From Herbidospora yilanensis (GTDB taxonomy: Bacteria > Actinomycetota > Actinomycetes > Streptosporangiales > Streptosporangiaceae): a DNA stretch of 64,000 bases. A program made the position numbers and the translations under genes. The stretch is from positions 1 to 64,000 of the forward strand of contig NZ_BBXE01000019.1 in assembly GCF_001570565.1 (NCBI RefSeq), written 5' to 3'. How positions within the stretch are numbered: position 1 is the stretch's first letter; every line of letters begins with the position of its first letter. Below the pieces are notes generated by a model. It ran no database searches and was not told the origin of the DNA. It saw nothing but the letters and a program-made list of their open reading frames with translations. Shown here piece by piece: positions 43,788 through 54,422 of this stretch.

Positions 43788-44730
43788 CGACCCGCCCGGG
43801 AGGCCGCTTCGCGACCGCCTCGTAGGCGTCCCCGGCCAGTTCGAGGTCGAAGGTGAACGCGATGGGCGGCGGCCGGAAGTCGCCCGACTCCAGATAGGAC
43901 GTGACCTGGGCGAGCCGTTCGGCGCACTGCATGGCGCCGAGCCGCCTGGTGTCCAGGCCCATCATGCGCACCTCCCGGTGGTAGAAGTCGGGGAGGTCGA
44001 TCTCGACCTTCCGCGTCCCGGTCGAGCCGATGACCACGAGCCGGCCCCGCTGGGCCAGGCAGGCCAGGGCCGCCGGGGTGGTGACGCCGCCGACGGCGTC
44101 GTACACGACCTCGGCGCCGGCGCCGCGGGTCAGCCGCCGCACCTCGGCGGCGGCGTCGCCGTCCAGCAGCACGAACTCGTCGAGGCCGGCGTCGTCCAGC
44201 GGGGGTCTGCGGTCGATCCCGATGACCCGCGCCCCCCGGACGCGCCCGATCTGCGCCACCGCCGACCCGACGGCGCCGCTGACGCCGAAGATCACGATCG
44301 TCTCGCCCTTCTCCAGCAGGGCGGTCTCGACGACGCCGATCCAGCCGACGAGGAAGTTGACCCCGATGACCGCCGCCTCGGGGAAGGTCAGCCTCTCGGG
44401 CTTGCGGACCAGCGCCGAGACGGGCACCACGACGAACTCGGCGTGCGACCCGTCGCGGGTGTACCCCAGGTCGCCGCCGGTGCCCCACACCTCGGCCCCG
44501 ATCCAGTCGTGCGGCCCGCCGACGACCACCCCGGCGAAGTCGCGGCCGGGGACGCGGGGCAACGAGGTGCCCGGGATGTAGCCGGAGACGGTCTTCAGGT
44601 CCGACGGGGTGACCGAGGCGGCCTTGATCGCGACGAGGGCGTCGCCGCCGTTCAGTTCGGGCTCGGTGACGTCGACGACCTCCAGGACGTCGGCGGGCGA
44701 GCCGTAGCGGGTGAATCGCAGGGCGCGCAT
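43774..44730 (-). CDS. MDR-family quinone oxidoreductase-like protein
   Basis: 318 aa, ATG at 44730, with GAGAGGAG upstream at the end of a small ORF. Medium-chain reductase: N-terminal GroES-like domain (PRVPGRDFAGVVVG), NAD(P) loop VIFGVSGAVGSAVAQIGR at ~145-162, then YDAVGG and GRLVVIGSTG. The catalytic and structural zinc cysteines of alcohol dehydrogenases are absent, so it is the zinc-free quinone/enoyl reductase branch. Substrate unknown. Probably translationally coupled to the 24-codon ORF before it. Confidence 0.87.
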   Translation of the reverse strand: MRALRFTRYGSPADVLEVVDVTEPELNGGDALVAIKAASVTPSDLKTVSGYIPGTSLPRVPGRDFAGVVVGGPHDWIGAEVWGTGGDLGYTRDGSHAEFVVVPVSALVRKPERLTFPEAAVIGVNFLVGWIGVVETALLEKGETIVIFGVSGAVGSAVAQIGRVRGARVIGIDRRPPLDDAGLDEFVLLDGDAAAEVRRLTRGAGAEVVYDAVGGVTTPAALACLAQRGRLVVIGSTGTRKVEIDLPDFYHREVRMMGLDTRRLGAMQCAERLAQVTSYLESGDFRPPPIAFTFDLELAGDAYEAVAKRPPGRVVICP

Positions 44731-44731
44731 G

Positions 44732-44806
44732 TCACGGTCTCCTCTCCGCCGGGGTGAGCGTGAAGGTCCAGCCGACGGTCGTGTCCTCGGTCAGGTCGAT
44801 CGACAT
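44732..44806 (-). CDS. 24-codon upstream ORF (possible leader peptide)
   Basis: ATG at 44806, preceded by the strong site GAGGGAGGGG, and a TGA whose last base is one nucleotide before the oxidoreductase ATG. The peptide begins MSIDLTEDTTVGWTFTLT and ends PAERRP. The ribosome site, length and tight coupling suggest it is translated, as a leader peptide or small protein, or is the remnant of a larger gene. No matching family is recognised. Confidence 0.5.
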   Translation of the reverse strand: MSIDLTEDTTVGWTFTLTPAERRP

Positions 44807-44956
44807 GGTCCCCTCCCTCGTCCGTCGACCACTCAACCGACACTATCCGCAGGTCGGAAGGGGGTTCCCGGGCTCAGGGCGGGGCGGGTAAAAGCGACCG
44901 CAACGCCGGGGACGGGAGGGGCCCGCCGCCGCCCCGCCGCCGCCCTGCCGCCGCAA

Positions 44957-44977
44957 GGCCGGGCTCGAAGCCCGGCC
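44957..44977 (-). terminator. terminator after pgl
   Basis: GGCCGGGCT-CGA-AGCCCGGCC, a perfect 9-bp stem, 33 bp past the pgl stop on the minus strand. No U-run, in keeping with actinobacterial I-shaped terminators. The region between it and the oxidoreductase ORFs is GC-rich with no gene seen. Confidence 0.65.
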
Positions 44978-45009
44978 AAGGGCCGGTCCCGTCTCGGCAA
45001 ATCCCGGCT

Positions 45010-45750
45010 TTACCCGACGGGCGACCGGCCCGGGATCTCGGCGGCCGACGCCCGGTCCACCAGGAACAGGGTCCGCTCCACGCCGCGGGCGCCCGCCGCC
45101 GGGGCCGAGAGCTGGTCGCACGTCAGGGCGACCCGCACCGCGGGCGCCTTCTCCGCGCCCGACGCGATCACCCACACCTCACGCGCCGCCTGGATGGCGG
45201 GGAAGGTCAGCGACACCCGCGTGGGCGGCGGCTTGGGGGAGTCGTGCACGGCCACGACCAGGCGGTCCTTCTCGTGGAGGGCCGGATGGCCTGGGAACAG
45301 CGAGGCCACGTGGGAGTCGGGGCCCATGCCCAGCATCAGGACGTCGAAGCCGGGCGCCGCGCCCAGGGCGGCGGCGTACCGGTCGGCGGCCTCCTCCGGG
45401 GACAGGCCCGAGTCGGCGGCGGGCATCGGGTGGACCCGCTCGGGGTCCAAGTCGAGCACGTCGAGCAGGGCCTCGCGGGCCTGCTTCTCGTTGCGGTCGG
45501 AGGAGCCGGCGGGCACGAACCGCTCGTCGCCCCACCAGACGTCCACGGCGCGCCAGTCGACCGCGTCGCGGGCCGGGGAGGCGGCCACGGCGGCCAGGGT
45601 GGCGATCCCGATCGTGCCGCCGGTCAGCACGACCGACGCCGTCCCCCGTGCCGTCTGCACGTCGGTCAACCTCGTGATCAGCCGGGCCGCCACGGCCTGG
45701 GCCAGGACGCCCGGGTCCCGGTGGACCACGACGAAGGGGACTGCGCTCAT
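45010..45750 (-). CDS. pgl: 6-phosphogluconolactonase
   Basis: 246 aa. Hydrolyses 6-phosphogluconolactone made by Zwf. NagB/RpiA-like fold: VVLTGGTIGIATLAA, WWGDERFVPAGSSDRNEKQA (conserved DER and phosphate site), GMGPDSHVASLFPGHPAL (catalytic His). The start is preceded by CCGGAGGTACGTC. It is the last gene of the pentose-phosphate set but is separated from opcA by an intrinsic terminator. Confidence 0.95.
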   Translation of the reverse strand: MSAVPFVVVHRDPGVLAQAVAARLITRLTDVQTARGTASVVLTGGTIGIATLAAVAASPARDAVDWRAVDVWWGDERFVPAGSSDRNEKQAREALLDVLDLDPERVHPMPAADSGLSPEEAADRYAAALGAAPGFDVLMLGMGPDSHVASLFPGHPALHEKDRLVVAVHDSPKPPPTRVSLTFPAIQAAREVWVIASGAEKAPAVRVALTCDQLSAPAAGARGVERTLFLVDRASAAEIPGRSPVG

Positions 45751-45763
45751 GACGTACCTCCGG

Positions 45764-45807
45764 TAAAAGAGAAACCGCCCGTCTCCCGGAAGGGGAGACG
45801 GGCGGTT
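45764..45807 (-). terminator. intrinsic terminator between opcA and pgl
   Basis: Read on the minus strand, AACCGCCCGTCTCCC-CTTCC-GGGAGACGGGCGGTT is a perfect 15-bp stem with a 5-nt loop, followed by TCTCTTTTA. It has the full hairpin plus U-rich tail form, and lies 8 nt after the opcA stop and 14 nt before the pgl start. It should reduce pgl transcription from the operon. Confidence 0.8.
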
Positions 45808-45814
45808 GACGATC

Positions 45815-46720
45815 TTATTGTGCGGCGAGGTGCTTCAGCGCGCCCGCGTAGATCTCGTCGGGGTCGAGCCGGCGCAGCTCCTCGGCCAGCAGTTCCGACT
45901 CGCTGCGCCGCGCCAGCGCGACGTTGCGGTCGGGCTGCCCCGGCCGCGACAGCGTCGCCAGCCGCGCGTCGCCGCGGACCAGCGTCAGCTCGCCGCCCCT
46001 GGCCAGCGTCAGCCGAACGGCGGTCAGGCCCGGGCCCTGGGACTCGCCGACGGCGATGTCCGCGCCGAGCTTGTCGGACAACCACGAGGCCAGCAGGCAG
46101 GCGCTGGGATGGCCCGCCGTCGCCTCGACGATGCCGCCCGTCACCGGGCCCGCCGGCAGGTCGAACGCCGCCGCCAGGAGCGAACGCCACGGCGTGAGCC
46201 GCGTCCAGGCCAGGTCGGTGTCGCCCGGGACGTAGCCCGCCCAGCGCGACGCGACGACCTTGGCGCCGTCGTGGGCGGTGCGGGCGTCGACGATCCGCCG
46301 GGTGGCGAGGTGCCCGATCGGGTCCTTCGCCGGGGCGGACGGACCGTCGGCCGGCCACCAGACCACCACCGGGGTGTCGGTCAGCAGCAGCGGGCTGAGC
46401 ACCGAGTCGGCGTGCTTGGTGAGCTCGCCGTAGAGGCGCAGGATGACGACCTCGCCGGGCGACGACTCGCCGACGCGCAGTTCCGCGTCGAGCCGGTCGG
46501 CCTCGCGGGCGTCGCGCCGGATCACCACCAGGATCCTGGACGGGTGCTCGCGCGCCGCGTCGGTGGCCGCGCGCACCGCGTCGTACTGGCCCGCCTCGTC
46601 GGAGACCACCACGAGCGTGAGCACCATGCCGACGGCCGGGGCGCCCATCTGGTGGCGGAGCTTGGTCAGCGCCGAGCTGATCTTCGAGGCGGTGGTCGCG
46701 GTCAGGTTGAAACTGGTCAC
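45815..46720 (-). CDS. opcA: glucose-6-phosphate dehydrogenase assembly protein OpcA
   Basis: 301 aa, GTG at 46720 with GGAGG upstream, overlapping the zwf stop by four bases. Actinobacterial/cyanobacterial OpcA is needed for full Zwf activity. Seen: [41 protein letters not shown] and the [18 protein letters not shown] signature. No enzyme motif. Coupling to zwf supports complex formation. Confidence 0.93.
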   Translation of the reverse strand: MTSFNLTATTASKISSALTKLRHQMGAPAVGMVLTLVVVSDEAGQYDAVRAATDAAREHPSRILVVIRRDAREADRLDAELRVGESSPGEVVILRLYGELTKHADSVLSPLLLTDTPVVVWWPADGPSAPAKDPIGHLATRRIVDARTAHDGAKVVASRWAGYVPGDTDLAWTRLTPWRSLLAAAFDLPAGPVTGGIVEATAGHPSACLLASWLSDKLGADIAVGESQGPGLTAVRLTLARGGELTLVRGDARLATLSRPGQPDRNVALARRSESELLAEELRRLDPDEIYAGALKHLAAQ

Positions 46721-48324
46721 AGCCGCCTCCAGACCCGCCCGTCGCGGGCGAGCATCTCGTCGGCGCCCGCGGGACCCCACGTGCCGGCCGGGTAGCCCTC
46801 GGGACGCCCGTGGGTGGCCCAGTACTCCTCGATCGGGTCGAGGATCTGCCACGACAGCTCCACCTCCCGCTGGTGCGGGAACAGCGGCGGGTCGCCGATC
46901 AGGACGTCGAGCAGCAGCCGCTCGTAGGCCTCGGGGCTGCTCTCCATGAACGACTCGCCGTAGGCGAAGTCCATGGACACGTCGCGGACCTCCATGGCCG
47001 TGCCGGGCACCTTCGACCCGAACCGCACCGTGATCCCCTCGTCGGGCTGGACGCGGATCACCAGGGCGTTCTGGCCGAGGATCTCGGTGTCGTCCTTGCT
47101 GAACGGCAGGTGCGGCGCCCGCTGGAACACCACGGCGACCTCGGTCACCCGGCGGCCCAGGCGCTTGCCCGCGCGCAGGTAGAACGGCACCCCGGCCCAC
47201 CGGCGGTTGGCCACCTCCAGTTTGATGGCGGCGTAGGTGTCGGTCAGCGAGTCCTTCGGGATGCCGTCTTCCTCGAGGTAGCCGATCACCTTGTCGCCGC
47301 CCTGCCAGCCCGCGGTGTACTGGCCCCGGATCGCGCCGGTCGCCAGGTCGTCGGGCAGCCTGACCGCCTTGAGGACCTTCTCCTTCTCGCGGCGCAGCGA
47401 GTTGGCGTCGAAGGACGTCGGGTCCTCCATCGCGACCAGCGCCAGGAGCTGGAGCAGGTGGTTCTGGATGACGTCACGGGCCGCGCCGATGCCGTCGTAG
47501 TAGCCCGCCCGTGAACCGATGCCGATGTCCTCGGCCATCGTGATCTGCACGTGGTCGACGAAGCTGCGGTTCCAGATGGGCTCGTAGAGGTTGTTGGCGA
47601 AGCGCAGGGCCAGGATGTTCTGGACCGTCTCCTTGCCCAGGTAGTGGTCGATCCGGAAGACCGAGCTCTCCGGGAAGACCGCGCTGGTGATGCGGTTGAG
47701 GTCCTGGGCGCTGGCCAGGTCGTGGCCGAACGGCTTCTCGATCACCACGCGGCGCCACGACCCGTCGGGGTGCTGCGCGAGGCCCGTGCGCTTGAGCTGC
47801 TCGACGACCGTCGGGAAGAACTTCGGCGGGACCGACAGGTAGAAGGCGTAGTTGCCGCCCGTGCCCCGGGTCTCGTCGATCTCCTTCAGCATCATCGCCA
47901 GGCAGTCGAACGCGCCGTCGTCGTGGAACTCGCCCGGGCAGAAGTGGATGCCCTCGGAGATCTGCTTCCAGACCTCCTCCCGGAACGGGGTGCGGGCGTG
48001 CTCCTTCACGGCCTCGTAGGTGACGTTGGCGAAGTCTTCGTGGGCCCAGTCGCGGCGGGCGAAGCCGACCAGGGAGAAGCCCGGCGGCAGCAGGCCGCGG
48101 TTGCCCAGGTCGTAGATCGCCGGCAGCAGCTTGCGCTTGGCCAGGTCGCCGGTCACGCCGAACAGCACCAGGACGCAGGGCCCGGCCACGCGGGGCAGCC
48201 GCTTGTCTCTGGGGTCGCGCAGCGGGTTGGCGGCGATCGTCTCCTCGTTGGTCGCCACCGCCGCGACGGCCGCGGTGGCGACCTGGGTCTCCTCCGCGAG
48301 CGCGGCGGGTTCGTTGTCAGACAT
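46717..48324 (-). CDS. zwf: glucose-6-phosphate 1-dehydrogenase
   Basis: 535 aa, ATG 48324 (MSDNEPAAL), with GGAGGG 10 nt upstream; the frame extends 14 codons further without support. NADP motif [19 protein letters not shown], substrate/active-site [12 protein letters not shown] (His base), and a full C-terminal domain. The N-terminus has a 40-residue Ala/Glu-rich extension. First committed step of the oxidative pentose phosphate pathway. Confidence 0.97.
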   Translation of the reverse strand: MSDNEPAALAEETQVATAAVAAVATNEETIAANPLRDPRDKRLPRVAGPCVLVLFGVTGDLAKRKLLPAIYDLGNRGLLPPGFSLVGFARRDWAHEDFANVTYEAVKEHARTPFREEVWKQISEGIHFCPGEFHDDGAFDCLAMMLKEIDETRGTGGNYAFYLSVPPKFFPTVVEQLKRTGLAQHPDGSWRRVVIEKPFGHDLASAQDLNRITSAVFPESSVFRIDHYLGKETVQNILALRFANNLYEPIWNRSFVDHVQITMAEDIGIGSRAGYYDGIGAARDVIQNHLLQLLALVAMEDPTSFDANSLRREKEKVLKAVRLPDDLATGAIRGQYTAGWQGGDKVIGYLEEDGIPKDSLTDTYAAIKLEVANRRWAGVPFYLRAGKRLGRRVTEVAVVFQRAPHLPFSKDDTEILGQNALVIRVQPDEGITVRFGSKVPGTAMEVRDVSMDFAYGESFMESSPEAYERLLLDVLIGDPPLFPHQREVELSWQILDPIEEYWATHGRPEGYPAGTWGPAGADEMLARDGRVWRRL

Positions 48325-48381
48325 GATTCGGCGCCCTCCTGTACGACGGCTCCGTTTTGATCTCATCCGCTCTCATCGGGG

Positions 48382-49992
48382 TCAGAGCTCCTCGGCCACC
48401 GCCAGCAGGTGGGCGACGCCCGCCCGCCGGTCGGTGAGGTGGAGCCGCACGGTCGGGCGGCCCCGCGACTGGAGCGCGCCCAGGTCGCCCAGCGCCTGCG
48501 CGAGCTGGAGCTCGGCCAGGCCGTAGGGCTTGCCCGGGACCGCCACGTCGTCGCCGTTGGCGCCGGTGATCTGCAGGAAGACCCCGACCTGCGGGCCGCC
48601 CTTGTGGTATTGGCCGGTCGAGTGCAGGAACCGCGGGCCCCACCCGAAGGTGACGGCCCGCTCGGTGCGGTAGTCGAGCAGGTTGCGCAGCGTCGCCACG
48701 TCGGCCCTCGCCCACGCCTCGGTGGTCTGCTCGAAGTCGGCCCCGCCGAGCACCGCGGCGTCGAAGGCGGCCTCGCGGTCGAGGTAGGCCATGATCGCCA
48801 GGTATCCGTCGGAGGGGATCGCCCGCAGCAGCCACGTCAGCACGTCGGCCAGGTTGCGGGAGTCGCCGACCTCGCCGTAGACCTCGACCGGGCCGTCGAC
48901 CAGCGCCGGGGCGCCGATCTGCGGGGCCGACGCGAGGATCTTGCCGGTGTTCTCCTTCGACTCGGCCACGTTGGGCTGGTTGAAGGGGTCGATCTCCAGC
49001 ACCCGGCCGGCGATCGCGGTGGCGTACTCCCAGACCAGGAACTGCGCGCCCAGCGGGCCGTCGACGTGGACGTCGCCCTCGGGGCCGATGTCGACCGCGA
49101 ACTGGTCGTGGCCCTCGGCCGAGTCGGCGCCGACGACGGGCAGGATGCCCTTGCCGGACTTGCCGGTCGACTCGGCGATGAGCTGCTCGATCCAGTCGGG
49201 CAGCCCGGTGATGTCGGACAGCGCGTCGCGCAGGATCAGCTTGTCGCGCCCGGCCAGCGCCTGGGCCCCCAGCAGGGCGCCCAGGTCGAGACCCGGGTTG
49301 CCCTCGTCGCGGCCCAGCAGCGGGGCGATCTCGGCGGCGTCGTCGAGGAGCTTGCCGACGTCGGCGCCCGCCAGCGCGCTCGGCACCAGGCCGAACGCGC
49401 TGAGCGCGCTGTAGCGCCCGCCCACGTTGGGGTCGGCCAGGAAGACCTGGTAACCCGCCTCGGTGGCGGACTTCTCGAGAGGTGAACCCGGGTCGGTCAC
49501 GACGACGATCCGGCCGGCCGGGTCGATGCCGGCGTCGCGGAAGGCCTTCTCGTAGATGCGGCGGTGGCTGTCGGTCTCGACGGTGCCGCCGCTCTTCGAC
49601 GCGACCACCACGACCGTGTTCTCCAGCCGGTCGCCCAGGGCGCGCAGCACCTGGCCGGGGTCGGTGGTGTCGAGCACGGTCAGCGGCACGTCGTCGGTCG
49701 CGCAGATGACCTCCGGCGCCAGCGACGAGCCGCCCATGCCGGCCAGCACGACGTGGTCGAGCCCTTCGGCCCGCACCCGCTCCACCAGCTTGGTCAGCTC
49801 GGGAAGCAGTTCCCGGCTGGTGGTGGGCAGGGTCAGCCAGCCGAGACGGATCGCCGCCTCGGTCTGCGCCTCCGGCCCCCAGAGGGTCGAGTCGCCCGCC
49901 GCGAGGGCGGCCGGCACGCCCTCGGCGACCAGCTTGTCCTTGACGGCCGCCGCGGCCTCGGCCACGGGACCCAGGGTCACCTCTAGCGCCAT
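48382..49992 (-). CDS. pgi: glucose-6-phosphate isomerase
   Basis: 536 aa. SIS-fold isomerase: VVLAGMGGSSLAPEV, VVVASKSGGTVETDSH, VGGRYSALSAFGLVPSAL, and late QYHKGGPQVGVFLQ. The arrangement is the actinobacterial/long form found with tal and zwf rather than the classic E. coli type. It links the pathway to fructose-6-phosphate, allowing carbon to cycle back into Zwf. It starts 3 bp after tal. Confidence 0.93.
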   Translation of the reverse strand: MALEVTLGPVAEAAAAVKDKLVAEGVPAALAAGDSTLWGPEAQTEAAIRLGWLTLPTTSRELLPELTKLVERVRAEGLDHVVLAGMGGSSLAPEVICATDDVPLTVLDTTDPGQVLRALGDRLENTVVVVASKSGGTVETDSHRRIYEKAFRDAGIDPAGRIVVVTDPGSPLEKSATEAGYQVFLADPNVGGRYSALSAFGLVPSALAGADVGKLLDDAAEIAPLLGRDEGNPGLDLGALLGAQALAGRDKLILRDALSDITGLPDWIEQLIAESTGKSGKGILPVVGADSAEGHDQFAVDIGPEGDVHVDGPLGAQFLVWEYATAIAGRVLEIDPFNQPNVAESKENTGKILASAPQIGAPALVDGPVEVYGEVGDSRNLADVLTWLLRAIPSDGYLAIMAYLDREAAFDAAVLGGADFEQTTEAWARADVATLRNLLDYRTERAVTFGWGPRFLHSTGQYHKGGPQVGVFLQITGANGDDVAVPGKPYGLAELQLAQALGDLGALQSRGRPTVRLHLTDRRAGVAHLLAVAEEL

Positions 49993-49995
49993 GAG

Positions 49996-51102
49996 TTATC
50001 GGGCCTTCCCCAGCTCGGTGGTGACGGTCTCCAGCAGTTCGTTCCACGAGACGGCGAACTTGTCGACGCCCTCGTCCTCCAGCACCCGCACGACGTCGTC
50101 GTAGTCGATGCCGATGCTCTTGAGCGCGGCCATGGCGTTCCAGGCGGCCTCGTAGAACGGACGGATCGTGTCGCCCGAGATACGGCCGTGGTCGGCCGCG
50201 GCGTTCAGCGTCTTCTCCGGCATCGTGTTGACGGTGCCGGCGGTGACGAGCTCGTCGACGTAGAGCGTGTCGGGGTAGTCGGGGTTCTTGGTGCCCGTGG
50301 AGGCCCACAGCGGGCGCTGGGGACGCGCCCCGGCCGCGCGCAGCTCCTGCCAGCGCGGGGTGTTCACGATCTCCTCGAAGGCCGCGTAGGCCAGGCGCGC
50401 GTTGGCGACGGCGGCCTTGCCCTTCAGCTCCAGCGCCTCGGGGGTGCCGATCTTGTCGAGCCGGGCGTCGATCTCGGAGTCGACGCGGCTGACGAAGAAC
50501 GACGCCACCGACTCGATCTTGGACAGGTCGAGGCCCTTGGCCTTGGCCTGCTCCAGGCCGTCGAGCCAGGCGTCCATGACCGCGCGGTAGCGCTCCAGGG
50601 AGAAGATCAGCGTGACGTTGACGCTGATGCCCTCGGCGATGGCCTCGGTGATCGCGGGCAGGCCCTCGACGGTCGCCGGGATCTTGATGAACAGGTTCGG
50701 CCGGTCGACCAGCCACCAGAGCGCGCGGGCCTCGGCGATCGTCGCCTCGGTCTCGCGGGCCAGGCGCGGGTCGACCTCGATGGACACGCGGCCGTCGACG
50801 CCGGAGGTGGCGTCGAAGACCGGGCGCAGCACGTCGGCGGCCCAGCGGATGTCGAACGTGGTGATCGCGCGCACGGCCTCGTCGACCGAGACCTTGCGGA
50901 CCGCCAGGTCGTGGAGCTGGGTGTCGTAGGCGTCGCCCTTGCTCAGCGCGGACGCGAAGATCGTCGGGTTCGAGGTGACACCGGTCACGTTCTTCTCGCG
51001 GATCAGCGCCGCGAGGTTGCCGGTGCGCAGACGCTCGCGGCTGATGTCGTCGAGCCAGATCGACACGCCGAATCCGGTCAGCTTGGAGAGGTTCTCACTC
51101 AT
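49996..51102 (-). CDS. tal: transaldolase
   Basis: 368 aa. Schiff-base lysine in [15 protein letters not shown] at ~140; also [16 protein letters not shown] and [21 protein letters not shown]. Normal length for the actinobacterial type. Starts 2 bp after the tkt stop. Confidence 0.97.
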   Translation of the reverse strand: MSENLSKLTGFGVSIWLDDISRERLRTGNLAALIREKNVTGVTSNPTIFASALSKGDAYDTQLHDLAVRKVSVDEAVRAITTFDIRWAADVLRPVFDATSGVDGRVSIEVDPRLARETEATIAEARALWWLVDRPNLFIKIPATVEGLPAITEAIAEGISVNVTLIFSLERYRAVMDAWLDGLEQAKAKGLDLSKIESVASFFVSRVDSEIDARLDKIGTPEALELKGKAAVANARLAYAAFEEIVNTPRWQELRAAGARPQRPLWASTGTKNPDYPDTLYVDELVTAGTVNTMPEKTLNAAADHGRISGDTIRPFYEAAWNAMAALKSIGIDYDDVVRVLEDEGVDKFAVSWNELLETVTTELGKAR

Positions 51103-51104
51103 AT

Positions 51105-53207
51105 TCAGTTTCCCGTCGTCTCGCCCTTGTCGGCGCCGGTCTTGGCGAGCGAGGCCTTCGCCGCCGCGGCCACGCGCTCCGCCGTGAGGCCGAACTGCTC
51201 GTAGAGGGTCTTGTAGGGGGCCGAGGCGCCGAAGTGCTCCAGGCCCACCACGACGCCATCGTCTCCTACGAACTCACGCCAGCCCAGCGCGATTCCCGCC
51301 TCGACGGCGACCCTCGCGTGAACATTCGGTGGCAGGACCTCCTGCCGGTAGGCGGCGTCCTGCGCGTGGAACCACTCGACGCACGGCATCGAGACGACGC
51401 GCGTCGGGATGCCCTGCTCCTCAAGGCTCTCGCGGGCGCCGAGAGCGATCTCGACCTCGGAGCCGGTGCCGATGATGACCACCTTCGGCTGCCCGTTCGA
51501 GGCGTCTTCAAGCACGTAACCGCCCTTGGCGACCTTGGTCACGTCGGCGGTGCCGGCGTAGACCGGCAGGTTCTGCCGGGTCAGCGCCAGCGCGGCCGGG
51601 CGGTCGTTGTGCTCCATGATGATCCGCCAGGCGGCGGCGGTCTCGTTGGCGTCGGCCGGGCGGACCACGTCGAGGCCCGGGATCGCGCGCAGCGCCCACA
51701 GGTGCTCGACCGGCTGGTGGGTGGGGCCGTCTTCGCCGAGGCCGATGGAGTCGTGCGTCCAGACGTAGGTGACCGGGAGCTTCATCAGCGCGGCCAGGCG
51801 CACCGCGGGGCGCATGTAGTCGCTGAAGACCAGGAAGGTGCCGCCGTAGGGGCGGGTGCCGCCGTGCAGGGCGATGCCGTTGAGGATGGCGCCCATGCCG
51901 TGCTCGCGGATGCCGAAGTGGAGGGTGCGGCCGTAGGGCCCGCCGGGGAACTCCCTGGTCTGGAACACCTCGGGGATGAACGACGGCTCGCCCTTCATCG
52001 TGGTGTTGTTCGACTCGGCCAGGTCGGCCGAACCGCCCCACAACTCGGGCAGCACCGGCGCCAGTGCGCTCAGCACCTCGCCGGAGGCCTTGCGGGTGGC
52101 CATGGAGGCGCCGGCCTGGAAGGACGGCAGCGCCTCGGTCCAGCCGGTGGGCAGCTCCTTGGCGCTGAGCCGGTCGAGCAGGGCGGCCCGCTCGGGGTTG
52201 GCGGCGCGCCACTCCTGGTAGCCCTTGTCCCATTCGGCGTGGGCGGCCCGGCCGCGCTCGACGACGCCGCGGGCGTGCTCCAGCACGGCCTCCGGGACGA
52301 CGAACGACTCGTTCGGGTCCATGCCCAGGACCTTCTTGGTGGCGGCGATCTCGTCGGCGCCCAGCGCCGAACCGTGGATCTTGCCGGTGTTCTGCTTGTT
52401 GGGCGCCGGCCAGCCGATGATCGTGCGCAGCCGGATGAACGACGGGCGCCCGGTCTCGGCGCGCGCGGCCTCCAGGGCGGCGTGGAGGGCGGCGACGTCC
52501 TCGACGTAGTCGCCGGTCTGGGTCCAGTCGACGGTCTGGGTGTGCCAGCCGTAGGCCTCGTAGCGGGCCACCACGTCTTCGGAGAGGGCGATCTGGGTGT
52601 CGTCCTCGATCGAGATGTGGTTGGAGTCGAACACGACGGTCAGGTTGCCCAGGCGCTGGTGGCCGGCCAGGGCGCTGACCTCGTGGCTGATGCCCTCTTC
52701 GATGTCGCCCTCGGAGGCCACGCACCAGATGTGATGGTCGAAGGGGGAGGTGCCGGGGGCGGCGTCGGGGTCGTAGAGGCCGCGCTCGCGGCGGGCCGCC
52801 ATGGCCATGCCGACGGCGTTGCCGATGCCCTGGCCCAGCGGGCCGGTGGTGGTCTCGACGCCGAGCGTGTGGCCGTGCTCGGGGTGACCGGGGGTCAGGC
52901 TGTCCCAGGTGCGCAGCGCCTTGATGTCGTCGAGGCTCAGGCCATAACCGGACAGGTATAGCTGGATGTAGAGCGTAAGGCTCGAATGTCCACAGGACAG
53001 TACAAATCGGTCGCGACCCACCCAGTGGGAATCGGTCGGGTCGTGTCGCATCGTCTTCTGGAACAGCAGGTAAGCGGCGGGGGCCAGGCTCATCGCCGTA
53101 CCGGGGTGTCCCGAGCCCGCCTTCTCGACAGCGTCCATCGCCAGGGCGCGCACCACGTCGACGGCCTGCCGATCGAGGTCGCTCCACTCAAGACCAGCAC
53201 TGCTCAC
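51105..53207 (-). CDS. tkt: transketolase
   Basis: 700 aa from GTG 53207, chosen because AGAGGGG lies 9 nt upstream; an in-frame GTG at 53231 has no such site. TPP enzyme: [37 protein letters not shown] with a following metal Asn ([11 protein letters not shown]), and the C-terminal transketolase fold. First gene of the operon tkt-tal-pgi-zwf-opcA. Divergent from ctaB, the same arrangement as M. tuberculosis Rv1449c/Rv1451. Confidence 0.97.
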   Translation of the reverse strand: MSSAGLEWSDLDRQAVDVVRALAMDAVEKAGSGHPGTAMSLAPAAYLLFQKTMRHDPTDSHWVGRDRFVLSCGHSSLTLYIQLYLSGYGLSLDDIKALRTWDSLTPGHPEHGHTLGVETTTGPLGQGIGNAVGMAMAARRERGLYDPDAAPGTSPFDHHIWCVASEGDIEEGISHEVSALAGHQRLGNLTVVFDSNHISIEDDTQIALSEDVVARYEAYGWHTQTVDWTQTGDYVEDVAALHAALEAARAETGRPSFIRLRTIIGWPAPNKQNTGKIHGSALGADEIAATKKVLGMDPNESFVVPEAVLEHARGVVERGRAAHAEWDKGYQEWRAANPERAALLDRLSAKELPTGWTEALPSFQAGASMATRKASGEVLSALAPVLPELWGGSADLAESNNTTMKGEPSFIPEVFQTREFPGGPYGRTLHFGIREHGMGAILNGIALHGGTRPYGGTFLVFSDYMRPAVRLAALMKLPVTYVWTHDSIGLGEDGPTHQPVEHLWALRAIPGLDVVRPADANETAAAWRIIMEHNDRPAALALTRQNLPVYAGTADVTKVAKGGYVLEDASNGQPKVVIIGTGSEVEIALGARESLEEQGIPTRVVSMPCVEWFHAQDAAYRQEVLPPNVHARVAVEAGIALGWREFVGDDGVVVGLEHFGASAPYKTLYEQFGLTAERVAAAAKASLAKTGADKGETTGN

Positions 53208-53450
53208 TCGTTCGATCCCCTCTTGTTTCACTCACGCGGTTCAGGCGTTCCCGCCCACACGGGACCCTAACGGGTGCGGATGCGTACCGTCTGGTAGGCA
53301 CCCCCCAAACGATCGAGGGTGGGTGAGCAGCCCCGATTCAGGGACCACGGGCCCGTCCCACTAAAGTGATTTCCCTAGTTCCGGCTGCTGCCCGGAGATC
53401 CCGCTCTAATCCCGAGGTTACGCGTTGACCCCGCACGTGCTGGAAGCGCC

Positions 53451-54386
53451 TTGACGGTGCTGATGAAGAACGAAGCGATGGCCCCCGCCGCGGTTCGCCG
53501 CGGCGCCGGCGAGGTCATCCGGGCCTATGTGGCGCTGACCAAGCCGCGGATCATCGAGTTGCTCCTGATCACCACGCTGCCGGTCATGTTCCTCGCCGCC
53601 AAGGGCCTTCCCGATCTGTGGCTCGCGATCAACACCATGGTGTTCGGCACCCTGTCGGCGGGCAGCGCCAACGCGCTGAACTGCTACATCGACCGCGACA
53701 TCGACGAGGTGATGCGCCGCACGCGGCGCCGTCCGCTGGCCCGCCACCAGGTGTCCCCCAGAGGCGCGCTCACTTTTGGCGTGATTTTGGGCGCCGCTTC
53801 CACGCTGGGCCTCGGCCTGACCGTGAACTGGCTGGCCGCCGCCCTGTCCTTGGGGGCGATCCTCTTCTACGTCCTGGTCTATTCGATGTTCCTGAAGCGG
53901 CGCACGTCGCAGAACATCGTCTGGGGCGGCATCGCCGGGTGCATGCCCGTGCTGATCGGCTGGGCCGGCATCACCGGCGGCATGTCGTGGGCGCCGGTCG
54001 TGCTGTTCGGCGTGGTGTTCTTCTGGACGCCGCCGCACACCTGGACCCTCGCCATGCGCTACCGCGAGGACTACGCCGCCGCCAAGGTGCCGATGCTCCC
54101 GACGGTGGCCTCCGAGGCCACGGTCGTGAAGCAGGTCATCTGGTACACGTGGGCGACGGTGGCCTGCTCGCTGCTGCTCTGGCCGGTGGCCGGGACCTCC
54201 CTGTTCTACCCCGCCGTCGCGGCCGTCCTGGGCGCCGCGTGCCTGTTCGAGGTGTACGCCCTGCGGCACCGCCTGAAGGCGGGGAAGACCGGCGTCGACC
54301 TGCGCCCGATGCGGTTCTTCCACTGGTCGAACATCTACCTGGCGCTGCTGTTCCTGGCCGTGGCGATCGACTCCCTGATCGCCTGA
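53451..54386 (+). CDS. ctaB: protoheme IX farnesyltransferase (heme O synthase)
   Basis: 311 aa from TTG 53451 (GGAAG upstream); ATG 53463 is an alternative four codons on. UbiA family, about nine membrane helices. Prenyl-diphosphate motifs [20 protein letters not shown] and [19 protein letters not shown] are complete. Makes heme O for cytochrome oxidase; ctaA at 61-62 kb carries out the next step. Divergent from tkt. Confidence 0.96.
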   Translation: MTVLMKNEAMAPAAVRRGAGEVIRAYVALTKPRIIELLLITTLPVMFLAAKGLPDLWLAINTMVFGTLSAGSANALNCYIDRDIDEVMRRTRRRPLARHQVSPRGALTFGVILGAASTLGLGLTVNWLAAALSLGAILFYVLVYSMFLKRRTSQNIVWGGIAGCMPVLIGWAGITGGMSWAPVVLFGVVFFWTPPHTWTLAMRYREDYAAAKVPMLPTVASEATVVKQVIWYTWATVACSLLLWPVAGTSLFYPAVAAVLGAACLFEVYALRHRLKAGKTGVDLRPMRFFHWSNIYLALLFLAVAIDSLIA

Positions 54387-54410
54387 GCGGACAGCGCGTC
54401 GAGGTTCCGT

Positions 54411-54416
54411 TACGCT
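54411..54416 (+). promoter_or_regulatory. -10 element for leaderless PrsW-family gene
   Basis: TACGCT lies 6 nt before ATG 54423, placing transcription start on or next to the A of the start codon. There is no Shine-Dalgarno before the ATG. Confidence 0.5.
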
Positions 54417-54422
54417 CACGGA

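Noticed and set aside
48317-50716. 799-codon minus frame across pgi and tal
   Set aside because: It is a shifted frame of two intact enzymes, with Arg/Gly/Pro low complexity.
53208-53231. Earlier GTG start for tkt
   Set aside because: No Shine-Dalgarno; the GTG at 53207 has AGAGGGG at good spacing and gives the normal N-terminus.
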